DNA of 64,000 nucleotides from Luteolibacter pohnpeiensis (GCF_016595435.1 NZ_JAENIJ010000003.1:62001-126000); one strand, 5' to 3'; numbered from the stretch's first letter, positions 15,919 through 25,246 are shown. The notes: generated by a model not told the origin, from the sequence alone. Numbers and translations are program-made.

Positions 15919-17508
15919 TCAAGCAGAGGCTTCACTATCAGGGGTATCTACCACGATTCTGGGGAAAACCGGCTTGGGTTTGCCGATTTGGTGGCCTTCC
16001 GGAAGCAGTCCCCATTTCAAATCGCCGAGGGAAAGCTCCTTGAGCGAGGGCAGATTCAATTGATCCGCCAGTTTTGCGGCAGCCTCAGGCAGAACCGGAG
16101 ACAGCAGCACGGATGCGTGGGCCACGCTTTCCGCCAGGTGATACAAAACGGTGGCGAGGCGCTCTGTCTGAGCGGGATCTTTCTTGAGCTCCCAAGGCTT
16201 CATCCGCTCAGCATACTGGTTGCAATGCACGACGTGGCGATTGAGCGCTTCCAAGCCTTTGGAAATGTCGAACTCATCCATCGCGGATTGATAGGAGGCA
16301 ATGGAATCCCTGAGGGATTTCTGAAGTGCCAGATCATCGTCGGTCAAATCTCCGCCAGCGCTGAGGGTTCCACCGGTGAAACGTTGGCTCATGTTGAGCG
16401 CGCGGTTGCACAGGTTGCCCAATTCATTGGCAAGCTCGGTGTTGAAGAGCATGATCAGGCGATCGAGATCGAAGTTCGAATCCCGACCTGTCACGATGTC
16501 GCGCACCAGGTAGTAGCGAACGGCTTCGACGCCGAATTTGTCCGCGAGTTCGATGGGATCGACGATGTTGCCGAGTGATTTCGACATCTTGTCGCCGCCA
16601 AGGCCGTTCCAGAAGCCGTGGACCAGCAGACGTGGCATCTGCTCATCGCTGAAGCCCATCGCATGCAGCATGCAGAGCCAGTAAATCCCGTGCGCGGGGA
16701 TCAGGATGTCCTTTCCGATCACGTGGACCGGGCGACCGTTTGCAGGCCAGAGTTTGGAGAAATCAGGAAGTTTCGCATCAGCAGCCGCCTGGTATCCGGC
16801 AAAGGAGATGTAGTTGATCAACGCATCGAACCAGACGTAGGTGACAAAGTTCTCATCGAATGGGAACTCGATGCCCCAGCGAAGGCGTTCTTTCGGGCGG
16901 GAAATCGTCAGATCCAGGCCGGAATTGCGCTCCAGAGCGTTCAAAAGCTCGGCTTTGCGGAACGCGGGAATAATCACGTCCGGGGTGTTGGTGAGGAAAT
17001 TTTTCAGCCAATCCGTGTGTTCGCTGAGCTTGAAATACCAGTTTTCCTCTTCCAGCTCGACCACTTCGCCCCATTCCGGGCCGAAATTGCCGGATTCATC
17101 GCGATCCTTGTCCTGCAGGAATTGCTCCTGCCGCACCGAGTAAAACCCGGTGTGGCTCTTTTTATACAGCTGCCCCTGATCTTTGAGCGTGGTCAGAATC
17201 CCGCGCACGCAGGCTTTGTGGCGATCATCGATCGTTTCCGCCCATCCGTCGTATTTGACATCAAGTTTTTCCCACAGATTCAGGAATTTCTTGGTGGTGC
17301 GTTTGACGAAGGTCGCTGGATTCACCCCTTCTTTTTCGGCCGTTTGCTGGACTTTTTGCCCGTGCTGGTCGACTCCGGTGAGGAAAAACACCTCATCGCC
17401 GCGGAGGCGCTGATAGCGGGCGATCACATCGGTCAGCACCTTTTCATAGGCGTGGCCAATGTGCGGTGAGCCGTTGGTGTAGTCGATCGCGGTAGTGATG
17501 TAAAACAT
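15919..17508 (-). CDS. metG: Methionine-tRNA ligase
   Basis: This class I tRNA synthetase charges tRNA-Met. Residues 1-25 (MFYITTAIDYTNGSPHIGHAY) carry the HIGH motif and the KMSKS loop is DKMSKSLGNIVDP near residue 308. At 529 residues it is the shorter bacterial form without the C-terminal EMAP-like tRNA-binding domain. In the connective peptide the usual zinc cysteines are absent (YSVRQEQFLQDKD), which fits zinc-free MetG types. The tail ends PRIVVDTPDSEASA. The gene faces the terminator of the PEP-CTERM gene. No partner gene is close enough to suggest an operon with the upstream secreted protein. Confidence 0.95.
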   Translation of the reverse strand: MFYITTAIDYTNGSPHIGHAYEKVLTDVIARYQRLRGDEVFFLTGVDQHGQKVQQTAEKEGVNPATFVKRTTKKFLNLWEKLDVKYDGWAETIDDRHKACVRGILTTLKDQGQLYKKSHTGFYSVRQEQFLQDKDRDESGNFGPEWGEVVELEEENWYFKLSEHTDWLKNFLTNTPDVIIPAFRKAELLNALERNSGLDLTISRPKERLRWGIEFPFDENFVTYVWFDALINYISFAGYQAAADAKLPDFSKLWPANGRPVHVIGKDILIPAHGIYWLCMLHAMGFSDEQMPRLLVHGFWNGLGGDKMSKSLGNIVDPIELADKFGVEAVRYYLVRDIVTGRDSNFDLDRLIMLFNTELANELGNLCNRALNMSQRFTGGTLSAGGDLTDDDLALQKSLRDSIASYQSAMDEFDISKGLEALNRHVVHCNQYAERMKPWELKKDPAQTERLATVLYHLAESVAHASVLLSPVLPEAAAKLADQLNLPSLKELSLGDLKWGLLPEGHQIGKPKPVFPRIVVDTPDSEASA

Positions 17509-17597
17509 GGAAGGGTGGGGATGAAAAAGGTCCAGGCTCGCGCCCGCGGACAGCCAACATCAACTCACCCCGCCGTGCAAGATCCGCGAATCCGGAA

Positions 17598-18842
17598 TCA
17601 CTCTTTGTCCTTTTGGTTGGCGACCGGGTCTGGCTCCGGTTCACCCCAGAGATCCGTCATGGTTGAGTAGAGTGGAGCTCGGTAATAGGCCATCACGGTG
17701 GCATCCTGGACTTTTTTGCTCGCTTCTTGAGCGAGCTCGCTGGTGGCCTCGAATGGTGGGTTCTGACCAAATAGCAGCCCCATTGCCACCTCTACCTTTT
17801 CGGGTCTGGATGTATAATTCTCTGTCAGTCTGGTGGCGATCTGATCTCGGAATCCCTGAGTGTTGAAGAATTTCAAAAACGCCAGATCTGATTTTTCACC
17901 AGTTGGTGCATTGGTATTCCACTTCTTTTGAGCTTCATCTTTGATGGCACGCAGCACTTCTTTCAAGATATGGTCTGGCGGGATCGAGTCTGGATGTTGC
18001 TTCCAAATTTCCCGACACAGATCCATCAATGCCGGTTGAGCTAGAAACTCATCCAAATCCGACATCGGCATTTTGCCCTCTCCAACTACTTCGATAAGTT
18101 GCTGAAAAATCTCATGCCTAGATCCGATTAAGATGTTGGGGTCCAGCATGGACTTGGCGCCTGCAACCCGCCAATCACTGGAAATATCCACGAGTGCTTC
18201 TTTGCCTGGATTGATTTTGAAATCGTCGAGTTGCAGAACGCGCTTGATACCTTTGGAATCCGTGATCGTTTGCTCACGAATCAGGCCGGTTTTTCGATCA
18301 ATCACCAAGGTTCCAAATTCCTTGGTTTGGAATGTGACGGATTGAGCCGTGATACCGCCGAGTGTGCCTTCACTTGCGGGTTTAAGCCACGCCGTTTCAG
18401 GAGCCAATTCCGAAAGGCTGACCATGTAGTTCAGAACGACACCATCACCCTCTAGAAGCAAAGAGGGAGCCGACAAGCTCCGGTCTAGCTTACTGCCTGG
18501 GAAGAGCTTTCGAAGCGAATCTATTTCCGGAATTTGGCCGGGAAGAAACCCACGAGTCCCCATGGCGTCTACAAAATAGTCACCGTTTTCGACCGACCAG
18601 GATTTGCCGGTGATGGCATTTCCGTCTTTTTCGATATCGAACCGGGCAAATCCGACTCCAGATTCCCGATCCAGTCCAATAATGCCTTTCAATTCAACTT
18701 TCGGCATAGTCGAGTGATAGTGAGCGAGATATCCAGGCTGATTCTTCAGTGTTTCATCCAGCTGTGTTGCCCATTCGGCGGCGGTTTTGGGTTCGGCAAA
18801 AGCAGTGGCCAACATCAAAACGGTGAAAATCAACATTCGCAT
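17598..18842 (-). CDS. Secreted protein of unknown function (414 residues)
   Basis: A short signal peptide (MRMLIFTVLMLATAFA) is followed by a predicted mixed alpha/beta protein. The N-terminal half, with repeated strand-like pieces (VELKGIIGLDRESGVGFARFD, FGTLVIDRKTGLIREQTI, RVLQLDDFKINPG), resembles the LolA/lipoprotein-localisation fold in rhythm, but I do not see a decisive motif. The C-terminal part is helical and charged and ends EPDPVANQKDKE. No neighbour explains it; it starts 89 bases upstream of metG on the same strand. Confidence 0.6.
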   Translation of the reverse strand: MRMLIFTVLMLATAFAEPKTAAEWATQLDETLKNQPGYLAHYHSTMPKVELKGIIGLDRESGVGFARFDIEKDGNAITGKSWSVENGDYFVDAMGTRGFLPGQIPEIDSLRKLFPGSKLDRSLSAPSLLLEGDGVVLNYMVSLSELAPETAWLKPASEGTLGGITAQSVTFQTKEFGTLVIDRKTGLIREQTITDSKGIKRVLQLDDFKINPGKEALVDISSDWRVAGAKSMLDPNILIGSRHEIFQQLIEVVGEGKMPMSDLDEFLAQPALMDLCREIWKQHPDSIPPDHILKEVLRAIKDEAQKKWNTNAPTGEKSDLAFLKFFNTQGFRDQIATRLTENYTSRPEKVEVAMGLLFGQNPPFEATSELAQEASKKVQDATVMAYYRAPLYSTMTDLWGEPEPDPVANQKDKE

Positions 18843-19109
18843 GTTCCATAACTAGTGAAAGAGGGCGCGTAGTGACGAGGCAATTCGTCGAAATTCTCGG
18901 CGATGGTCTTTTTGGGGGAATCGAAGATGCATGAGATGTTGAATTCTTTCAATCAGTGCAATGAGATAACGGCTTTTGACAATGCAACGTTAGTCAATCG
19001 AAGAGAAGCCATCGAGTCTTCGAGTGGAAAGAAGTTACTACAACCACACTTCATAATTGACCTGATGAAATACATATCTCGATTTTTGACTCCAGTTTCT
19101 CAACCGGGG

Positions 19110-19910
19110 ATGATGAAAAAAATGCTGACACCACTGGTTCTTCTTGGTGCGTTCAATGGCATTGCAAATGCTTCGACGGTGCTGACAGCTTCTTCCATTG
19201 GGTATGGGAATTACTATGTTCAATCGATACCAAGCTTTGGTGCAGCCTATCTGGTCGATGGCGGAGAAGGTGGTGTTGGTGAGCTTTATAACGACTATCT
19301 CTATGAGTTCAATTTCGCTTATCTCAACTTCGATCTAACCGGGATCACGGAAGAAGTGGAATCGGCTGTGCTGACCATTCAGCTTGAGAGCGATGCTGAC
19401 AATCAGGAAACCGCTGCCGCTTTGGACGTTTACGCTTTGACTTCGACATTCGCGGATCTTGATGGAACTGTCGACGGTGACTTCATGGACTACGTGAGCG
19501 GTGGTCCAGGTGATCTGGCCTACGAAGGTGGTGCTCCACCGAATTATCAATCGATTGAAGGTGATCCGGATGCTGCCACCGACTGGTATGATAGCAATTT
19601 CGGCAGTGAAACGATCGCCGTTAGTCCGGTCGGAACCTTGACCTTCGATGGGACGCTGGCTCTCAGTTATGCTACCATCGATATCACCGATCTGGTAAAT
19701 GCCTGGATCCGTGGTGAAACCGAAAATTTGGGAATTGGACTCATCGTGAGTGGAACCGAATCGAATACCATCGAGATTTCCACCACGGATAGTGAAACCT
19801 ACGGCTACACGGCGCCGACTCTAACAGTCACCCAGGTCCCGGAACCATCCTCGATCCTTCTCATCGCGCTAGGTGGTCTTGCCAGTGTTGGTTTCCGTCG
19901 CCGGGCCTGA
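19110..19910 (+). CDS. PEP-CTERM protein with DNRLRE-like domain
   Basis: The open frame extends upstream to 18903, but the signal peptide starts at ATG 19110 or 19113 (MKKMLTPLVLLGAFNGIANA) just after a CGGGG, so I place the start there. The body has the layout of DNRLRE domains found in cell-surface proteins: FAYLNFDLTGI, VESAVLTIQLES, ATIDITDLVNAWIRGETENLGIGLIVSG. The end is a PEP-CTERM signal (VPEPSSILLIALGGLASVGFRRRA). It would be exported and processed by an exosortase. It precedes another PEP-CTERM gene by 20 bases and probably shares its transcript. Confidence 0.82.
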   Translation: MMKKMLTPLVLLGAFNGIANASTVLTASSIGYGNYYVQSIPSFGAAYLVDGGEGGVGELYNDYLYEFNFAYLNFDLTGITEEVESAVLTIQLESDADNQETAAALDVYALTSTFADLDGTVDGDFMDYVSGGPGDLAYEGGAPPNYQSIEGDPDAATDWYDSNFGSETIAVSPVGTLTFDGTLALSYATIDITDLVNAWIRGETENLGIGLIVSGTESNTIEISTTDSETYGYTAPTLTVTQVPEPSSILLIALGGLASVGFRRRA

Positions 19911-19930
19911 GATCTAATTGCATTTTTTTT

Positions 19931-20740
19931 ATGAAAAGCATGATGCGATTTTCAGTAGCGGGAATCTTCACTGCTGCTTTGACATGCAGCGCCCATGCGG
20001 TCACGACGGTGGTAGGATATGATGAGGCGGATTATGCCATTACCGGATATCCTTTTGTGGAAGTGGATCTCGGAATTTCCAGTTCTACAGCTCTTTGGGA
20101 TGGACTCAGTAGTGATGATCTCCCGGGATATCCGAAATTTCCAGGATCGGGTGATTGGCCGTCTGCGATAAGTCCGAACAGTGGCAATTCCACGGCAGTA
20201 GTGGAGAAGGTGTCCAACGGTGCGGGCGGAGGAGCGTATCCCTCGAGCGGGTCACTTTATTTTGGCGGTCAATCACTGGGGGATATCGACGGCGGGATCA
20301 TCCGGGCGTATGATGCGACTCCGATTGAAGATGTAGCCACCGTGGTATTTCAGATCCAGATTGGGGATGCTTTGGTCTGGTCATTCTATCAGGAACAAAT
20401 GCCTACCCTCAGCTACATGACTGTATCTGGCGCAATTGCTACGATCTCCGCCACCTATGAATCCTATTATGGAATGATTGAATCCCCAGGCTATACTGGC
20501 TATGACATCGGTGTCAGAACTTATGCATTCCAGTGGGATCTCAGTGGGGTGGAGGAGGAGATCTCCGAAATCTGGGTATCTGTAAATGCCGTGCAGCATG
20601 CTCAAATCTATGGCATGCAGCTTGATGAAGGAGCCGTAGTTTACACGGAAAGCATCCTGCCCGCATCCATCCCTGAGCCTTCCTTCATCTTGTTGGGAGC
20701 GATTGGGATGTTTGGTTTGCTGGCTAGACGCAGAGTTTGA
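19931..20740 (+). CDS. PEP-CTERM protein, anchored paralogue of the gene at 20921
   Basis: A signal peptide (MRFSVAGIFTAALTCSAHA) opens this 269-residue protein and IPEPSFILLGAIGMFGLLARRR closes it. The centre has a beta-rich domain that recurs in the convergent gene at 20921-21643. Matching blocks include SPNSGNST against SPNSTSGT, YPSSGSLYFGG against YPSDDTVYFGG, VVFQIQIGDA against VVFQLQLGEA, and AQIYGMQLDEG against SQLYGLQIDQK. The domain is unknown to me. The ATG follows a run of eight Ts with no Shine-Dalgarno, as for several other PEP-CTERM genes here. A terminator follows at 20771. Confidence 0.82.
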   Translation: MKSMMRFSVAGIFTAALTCSAHAVTTVVGYDEADYAITGYPFVEVDLGISSSTALWDGLSSDDLPGYPKFPGSGDWPSAISPNSGNSTAVVEKVSNGAGGGAYPSSGSLYFGGQSLGDIDGGIIRAYDATPIEDVATVVFQIQIGDALVWSFYQEQMPTLSYMTVSGAIATISATYESYYGMIESPGYTGYDIGVRTYAFQWDLSGVEEEISEIWVSVNAVQHAQIYGMQLDEGAVVYTESILPASIPEPSFILLGAIGMFGLLARRRV

Positions 20741-20770
20741 TTTTCTAAAGCTAGCTGGTGCCGCCATGAC

Positions 20771-20804
20771 AAGGGTTTCCGGGTTCTGCCCGGGAACCCT
20801 TTTT
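20771..20804 (+). terminator. Rho-independent terminator after the PEP-CTERM pair
   Basis: AGGGTT and CCGGG at 20772-20783 pair with CCCGG and AACCCT at about 20789-20800, followed by TTTTT. It ends the rightward transcript that carries the genes at 19110 and 19931. Confidence 0.85.
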
Positions 20805-20854
20805 GTATGCCATGTGGGTGTTGATGGAGATGCTTGGAGAGTTGAGTATACCGA

Positions 20855-20887
20855 ATAAAAAGACTGCCACGCATCTGCGTGGCAGTC
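20855..20887 (-). terminator. Rho-independent terminator of the leftward gene at 20921
   Basis: GACTGCCACGC (20862-20872) and GCGTGGCAGTC (20877-20887) form a perfect 11-pair stem with a four-base loop. Five As at 20857-20861 become a T run on the minus strand, so it acts leftward, 34 bases past the stop of the minus-strand gene. Confidence 0.9.
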
Positions 20888-20920
20888 CTGCAATTCCGGT
20901 TCTATGCAATTCCAGTCCGG

Positions 20921-21643
20921 TTAATCCTTTTGATCAATCTGGAGACCGTAAAGCTGGGAGTGCATGTACTGGCTCCATTCGACTTCAAAGCTGAGAATGG
21001 TTTCGCTTACCGCGCTCAGATTAAAGACGAACTTGTATTCGTTCAGGATGACCGTCTCATCCACATCATATTCGCCATTGCTATATGTCCCGTTTTCGAA
21101 ACTGGAGGCGGGTGAACCGATGGTGGCGGTAATGGCATAGGTTCCTGAGGAAGTGGTGTAACGCAGGACGGGCGGAGCCGTTGTGGTGAGGTCGGAGCCG
21201 TTTGCTTCCCCGAGCTGTAACTGGAAGACCACTTCGGACAAGTCATCGACTGGGTCCACTTCAACTGCTTTCAACACACCACCTGTGCTGTCACTGATGC
21301 GCAGGCCGCCGAAGTAGACCGTGTCATCTGACGGGTAGGGGCCGCCGTCAAGAAGGCCGCTTCCTGAGCCGGAAACGCGTTCGACCTCAATGTCGGTGGT
21401 TGTTCCAGACGTGCTATTCGGAGACATGGTTGCCGTCCATGCGCTGCTGCCCGGCCAACTCGAGAATCCGGAACTGTGTACGTTTTCCGAGACATCACTC
21501 CAGATACTAGTAGCGGCGGTGCCGGTGATGGTTTCGAACGGGTTGCCGTATACACCTTCGCTGACATAAGTGCCGGCTGTAGCTGTTGTGATTGCTGATC
21601 CTGAGATGATTCCCAGTGCTAATGCATATTTAGTCAATTTCAT
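20921..21643 (-). CDS. Secreted paralogue of the PEP-CTERM protein at 19931, without anchor
   Basis: This 240-residue protein has a signal peptide (MKLTKYALALGIISGSAITTATA) and the same beta-rich domain as its convergent neighbour (SWPGSSAWTATMSPNS, PYPSDDTVYFGGLRI, SEVVFQLQLGEANG, SQLYGLQIDQKD). It stops exactly where the neighbour goes on into its PEP-CTERM helix. I read past the stop (TAA after QKD) and find no shifted remnant of a PEP-CTERM tail, so it appears to be a genuinely soluble form, not a frameshift. Function unknown. It has its own terminator and a 5-prime inverted repeat. Confidence 0.78.
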   Translation of the reverse strand: MKLTKYALALGIISGSAITTATAGTYVSEGVYGNPFETITGTAATSIWSDVSENVHSSGFSSWPGSSAWTATMSPNSTSGTTTDIEVERVSGSGSGLLDGGPYPSDDTVYFGGLRISDSTGGVLKAVEVDPVDDLSEVVFQLQLGEANGSDLTTTAPPVLRYTTSSGTYAITATIGSPASSFENGTYSNGEYDVDETVILNEYKFVFNLSAVSETILSFEVEWSQYMHSQLYGLQIDQKD

Positions 21644-21661
21644 GGTTTGAGTAATGTTAAT

Positions 21662-21693
21662 ATCAACTCCTGGAATGTTTGGTTGGAGTTGAT
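21662..21693 (-). promoter_or_regulatory. Inverted repeat in the leader of the secreted paralogue gene
   Basis: ATCAACTCC (21662-21670) and GGAGTTGAT (21685-21693) form a perfect 9-base inverted repeat with a 14-base spacer, 19-50 bases before the ATG at 21643. It may be an operator or a leader hairpin. The surrounding sequence is AT-rich, as expected for a promoter. Confidence 0.45.
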
Positions 21694-21806
21694 GGGATGA
21701 AATTGTATTAATATGAATTAGTTTGCTTGTTTTGTATTATCAAAAACCAGCATTCAATTGCGTTGATGGAAGATGTGTTTGCTGATTCTATATCTTTGTT
21801 GGATGT

Positions 21807-23105
21807 TCAAAGTGCCATGCGATCGGCTGTCGGTAGGGAGTTTTTCCAGGCTTCCGCTGCTTCTGGGTCCTGGAGTCTCCAGCGATGATAGAGTTTTCGA
21901 TAACTTTGCTGTCGCGATGCGTCATCCAGGACTTGCGACTGCCATTTGGCGGCCTGCTCCGGGTTTTGATCCTGCAACATCTCACCGGCTTTCTTGAAAA
22001 TGAGGTCGGTTTTGAATTCATTGCCCTGGCTGCGGAGCCATTCGGTCGCGGCAGCTTCGTCTTTTGCGACCCAGTTGCGAAATGTATCGGCGATCTGATC
22101 TCCGGCATTTTTCTGGCCAACGAGGTTTTGCTGCTGCCAAAGGATCGCCCCTTTGGGGGCTGCGTTTGACCAGAGGTTCAATGATTTCTTCTCTAGTTCC
22201 TCGCGGTGTTCCTCGCTGATCTGGAGTCCGGCCAGGACTGACATTGCCTCACTCGGGTTTTGGCGGGTGAGTTCGTCGATGATCTGGCTTTCCACGCGAC
22301 GAGTCAGCTTTTCATCACCCTGCTGATAGAGTGAATCGAGCAACTTGGTGCGTTGTTGAGCGTCGGGTGCTGATTGTTCCGCCAGTAGTTTGAGCACCGC
22401 AGTTTGATCTGAGCCCGTCAAGCTGAAGGCCTGCTGCACGGTTCCTGCGTAATCGGCCTTAGCTTTGAGTGAAAAATACATCGCCTTCAGGTCACGGGTG
22501 TTCAGTTCGGGGCCGAGATTACCCTCATGCTGTTGCAGCCAGCGGTAGGCGGATTCAGGATCATCGCGCATCCAGCCAACCATCGCGCTGGCGAAGCCGG
22601 TGACGCGTTCCTGCGGTTTTTCGAGTGAAAGGAAATAGTCAGCCGCAGCTGCACCGTTCTTGCTGCCGAATTGATTTGCCAGCATGGCCGTGGTCATCAG
22701 CGAACCCTGGCTTTCGTTTTCCTTTTCCAGGCTTCGCAAGAGGCTCTCAAGCTCTTGGTTGTTTGACTTTCTTGCCGTTTCCCAAAGGTCGAACATGGCG
22801 GTAAAATCGACTGATGAGAGCGAGGTATGGCCAAACTCCCGCATCGCTGCAGTGAATCGCTGATGGATGCGGGATGCTTGCTGGATATTGCGTGACCGCA
22901 CGCGATCGAAATGGTTCGTATCTCGCGCGTTTCTGGCACTAGCTGAAAAGCTGACCGAGGGGTTGTGGCCCGAGTCGATTTGATCGGACAGGGCGGCAGC
23001 ACCGGATTCTTTTCCCAGTGAATACCCAAGAAATCCACATGGGATGGAGGTGATGGCGACTGCGGCCAGAGCGAATTTCAGTGATTTCAGTGTATTCGGG
23101 TCCAT
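21807..23105 (-). CDS. Membrane-anchored helical-repeat protein
   Basis: The protein (432 residues) has one N-terminal membrane segment (LKFALAAVAITSIPCGFLGYSLG) and then a long, almost purely helical region rich in Gln, Glu, Leu and Trp. Repeat-like units such as DDPESAYRWLQQHEG, DEAAATEWLRSQGNE and QDPEAAEAWKNSLP recur at 35-40 residue intervals and resemble TPR or Sel1-like repeats, likely a protein-interaction surface facing the periplasm. I know similar proteins from Verrucomicrobiota and Planctomycetota genomes but no function. Confidence 0.6.
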   Translation of the reverse strand: MDPNTLKSLKFALAAVAITSIPCGFLGYSLGKESGAAALSDQIDSGHNPSVSFSASARNARDTNHFDRVRSRNIQQASRIHQRFTAAMREFGHTSLSSVDFTAMFDLWETARKSNNQELESLLRSLEKENESQGSLMTTAMLANQFGSKNGAAAADYFLSLEKPQERVTGFASAMVGWMRDDPESAYRWLQQHEGNLGPELNTRDLKAMYFSLKAKADYAGTVQQAFSLTGSDQTAVLKLLAEQSAPDAQQRTKLLDSLYQQGDEKLTRRVESQIIDELTRQNPSEAMSVLAGLQISEEHREELEKKSLNLWSNAAPKGAILWQQQNLVGQKNAGDQIADTFRNWVAKDEAAATEWLRSQGNEFKTDLIFKKAGEMLQDQNPEQAAKWQSQVLDDASRQQSYRKLYHRWRLQDPEAAEAWKNSLPTADRMAL

Positions 23106-23261
23106 AAGGGGAATGAGATTCCCATGAACCTGACTGAAACTGGTGATCAGGCGCTGTCGCTTGATTGCGGAAAGTTAGCTTGCTGTTCAGGAGCAAGCTG
23201 GATTCCAGCGATTTGCAAATATTCGGCCGTCTGGCTGAATCATTCGGAGGCGTATCAAGCT

Positions 23262-23597
23262 TTACGCATCGCGGACCACTTTGCCGCCCAAGGAAAGAAT
23301 ACGGGCATTGCCTTTGGCAGCCTCTGCTTCAGGAATGTTGCCATCGCGGACATACATTTGAGAAAGTCCGGTCCAGGCTAGCAGGTCATTCGGCCGCAGC
23401 GTCACCGCTTGAAGGCCACAGCCGATGGCTTCCTTGATGGAACCGGTTTTGAGAAGCGCCATGCCGAGTGCGTGCCAGCCATCGAAAAAATCCGGGTCGA
23501 GCGCCACACATTGCCGGTAGAGGGCGACCGCCTCTTCCATCTCGCCGAGTGCGAGATGGCCGTTGGCATCATCAAACAGCGTGTCGCGATCGCTCAC
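23262..23597 (-). CDS. Small TPR protein
   Basis: At 111 residues this is nearly all TPR: LALGEMEEAVALYRQCVALDPDFFDGWHALGMALLKTG is one canonical repeat, SIKEAIGCGLQAVTLRPNDLLAWTGLSQMYVRDG a second, and a partial third follows (NIPEAEAAKGNARIL). It has no signal peptide. It starts with GTG that overlaps the stop of the foldase gene by four bases (GTGA), so both are translated from one message. A chaperone or adaptor role beside the SurA/PpiD-like protein is an inference. Confidence 0.8.
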   Translation of the reverse strand: MSDRDTLFDDANGHLALGEMEEAVALYRQCVALDPDFFDGWHALGMALLKTGSIKEAIGCGLQAVTLRPNDLLAWTGLSQMYVRDGNIPEAEAAKGNARILSLGGKVVRDA

Positions 23598-25246
23598 CGG
23601 CGATTGAGAAGTTGCACGTGAGCTGTTTCGGTCCGCTCATTGAGCCAGGCGGTGAAGGCCGCAAACTCGTTTTGGCTGGTGGCGGAGGAGACGGCGTTCT
23701 GGACGCTGGTGTCGGCATCAGCCTTTTTCACCACTTCGCGTTTCGCCACGTATGGGATGAAAATGTGGTCGGTTTGAATGTTCAGATCCGCGACCGTGCC
23801 TGGATCGATATTCCGCAGTGATTGGAACAAATTCTGAGGTTCATCCAATGGATCAGGGCGGTAGGAAGAGGTGATGTTGGCGACCTTCTTGACAGGACCC
23901 AGCCCTGCGTCGGTGGCGGCTTCTTCAAAAGTTTTACCGGCTGCCAGGCTGTCCTTGATTTTGGCAAGGGCTTCTTCAGCTGCTTTCTTCATCGCATCGG
24001 CTGCGTTTTCATTGATGTAGCCAGTGCGGGCGTCCTCTTTGGCTTCGTCGAAGGTTTTGACTCTGGATTTCTCTTCGCCATCAAGTCGCGCAACGAGCCA
24101 AGCGTCATCGCCGATCGGAATCGCTGGGGAGATTTTCGAAGCGGGATCGCTATCAATCGGCTGGATTTGGAATAGAATGTCAGATGCCTTTCCGGGCTGG
24201 CTGGAACTGCGGAGTGATACCCCTAGCTCAGCAGGGGGCTCGGCTTGAGTGAAAAAATCCGTGGTTTGGATCTCCCAACCGTTCTGCTTGGCAAGTTCTT
24301 CAAAGCCGATGCCTTTTTGGTCACCCAGCTGGTAGATGAAATCGTCGACGGCAGCGTTGAGCTTTTGTTGTTTCTTGCGCTTGTCTTCTGCAGCGGCGGC
24401 TTTGCGCTCTTCTGCGGCCTTGGTGGCTGCGGCTTTTTCTTCATCTGTAGCGTCAGGGCCTGGGGCGGCCGGCTCTTCACCGGCATCAGCCGGGGCTTCC
24501 GGCTTGGCGATGAAATAGCTGAACTTGCGACGGGGTTGGGTGGTGAAACTCTCTTGAATGGTTTCCCAGTAGGTTTTCAGCTCGTCATCGGTCGGGCTGA
24601 TTTTTTCACGGAACGGAGTCACGTCGAGGTGAGCCAGCTCTGCGGTGATTTGTTGGTTTTGAAGAGCCAGATTGAGTTCTGCGATCTTCTTATCTTCCAG
24701 CAACCCTGAGCCGAGGACGGCATTGAGCTTTTTGCTTACCAACATATCTGCAGCAAGTTCGCGCAGGTCGCGCTCAGCGAGTCCCATGTGGCCGATGCCT
24801 TTTTCAATGAAATTGCGGTAATTCTCTTCGCTGAACTTTCCGTCCGGGCCGGCGAAAGCGCGCATGCCGCGGATGGTATCGGAAATTTCATCTTCTCCCG
24901 GATAGATGCCGAATTTCTCCCGGGCATCCTTGAGAATCATTCGGCTGACAAAGAAATTTTCCGCTGGATCGCTGCCGTTAGCCTCTTGCCCCATCATCGG
25001 CATGATGAATTGATAGAGCGAGAAATCGCCAGCATTGGCCAAAGCGTAGGTCAAATCCAAGGCGGCTTTTCCCTGGCGGTGGACCTCGGTATCGGTGTAG
25101 CTGATACCATCAACCTTGATGATTTTCATTCCGCCAGCGGAGCTTCCTTTTAGGTTCCGGGTATAACCGCCGAGGACAAAGGCAACGAGGAGGATGGCGA
25201 AGACCACGATGATCAGGCCTGAGTATTTGCGAAGATGTTCAATCAT
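23594..25246 (-). CDS. SurA/PpiD-like membrane-anchored peptidyl-prolyl isomerase
   Basis: The 550-residue protein has one N-terminal membrane helix (YSGLIIVVFAILLVAFVLGGY) and the SurA_N-type chaperone region (IIKVDGISYTDTEV, FFVSRMILKDAREKFGIYPGEDEI, FSEENYRNFIEKGIG). A parvulin-like region follows from about residue 215 (SPTDDELKTYWET, RRKFSYFIAKP) but is interrupted at about 245-300 by an Ala/Glu/Lys-rich coiled insert. A C-terminal chaperone part resembles PpiD (DDAWLVARLDGEEKSRVKTFDEAKEDAR). It is probably a periplasmic foldase helping secreted proteins such as the PEP-CTERM set. Prolyl isomerase activity cannot be judged. Confidence 0.8.
   Translation of the reverse strand: MIEHLRKYSGLIIVVFAILLVAFVLGGYTRNLKGSSAGGMKIIKVDGISYTDTEVHRQGKAALDLTYALANAGDFSLYQFIMPMMGQEANGSDPAENFFVSRMILKDAREKFGIYPGEDEISDTIRGMRAFAGPDGKFSEENYRNFIEKGIGHMGLAERDLRELAADMLVSKKLNAVLGSGLLEDKKIAELNLALQNQQITAELAHLDVTPFREKISPTDDELKTYWETIQESFTTQPRRKFSYFIAKPEAPADAGEEPAAPGPDATDEEKAAATKAAEERKAAAAEDKRKKQQKLNAAVDDFIYQLGDQKGIGFEELAKQNGWEIQTTDFFTQAEPPAELGVSLRSSSQPGKASDILFQIQPIDSDPASKISPAIPIGDDAWLVARLDGEEKSRVKTFDEAKEDARTGYINENAADAMKKAAEEALAKIKDSLAAGKTFEEAATDAGLGPVKKVANITSSYRPDPLDEPQNLFQSLRNIDPGTVADLNIQTDHIFIPYVAKREVVKKADADTSVQNAVSSATSQNEFAAFTAWLNERTETAHVQLLNRR

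Noticed and set aside
16618..17469. Long plus-strand open frame of 283 codons opposite metG
   Set aside because: It is the reverse of a well-supported tRNA synthetase gene; it arises from codon bias and has no recognisable motif.
18903..19109. Upstream extension of the DNRLRE-like PEP-CTERM gene
   Set aside because: A clear signal peptide starts at 19110/19113, so the earlier codons are probably not translated.
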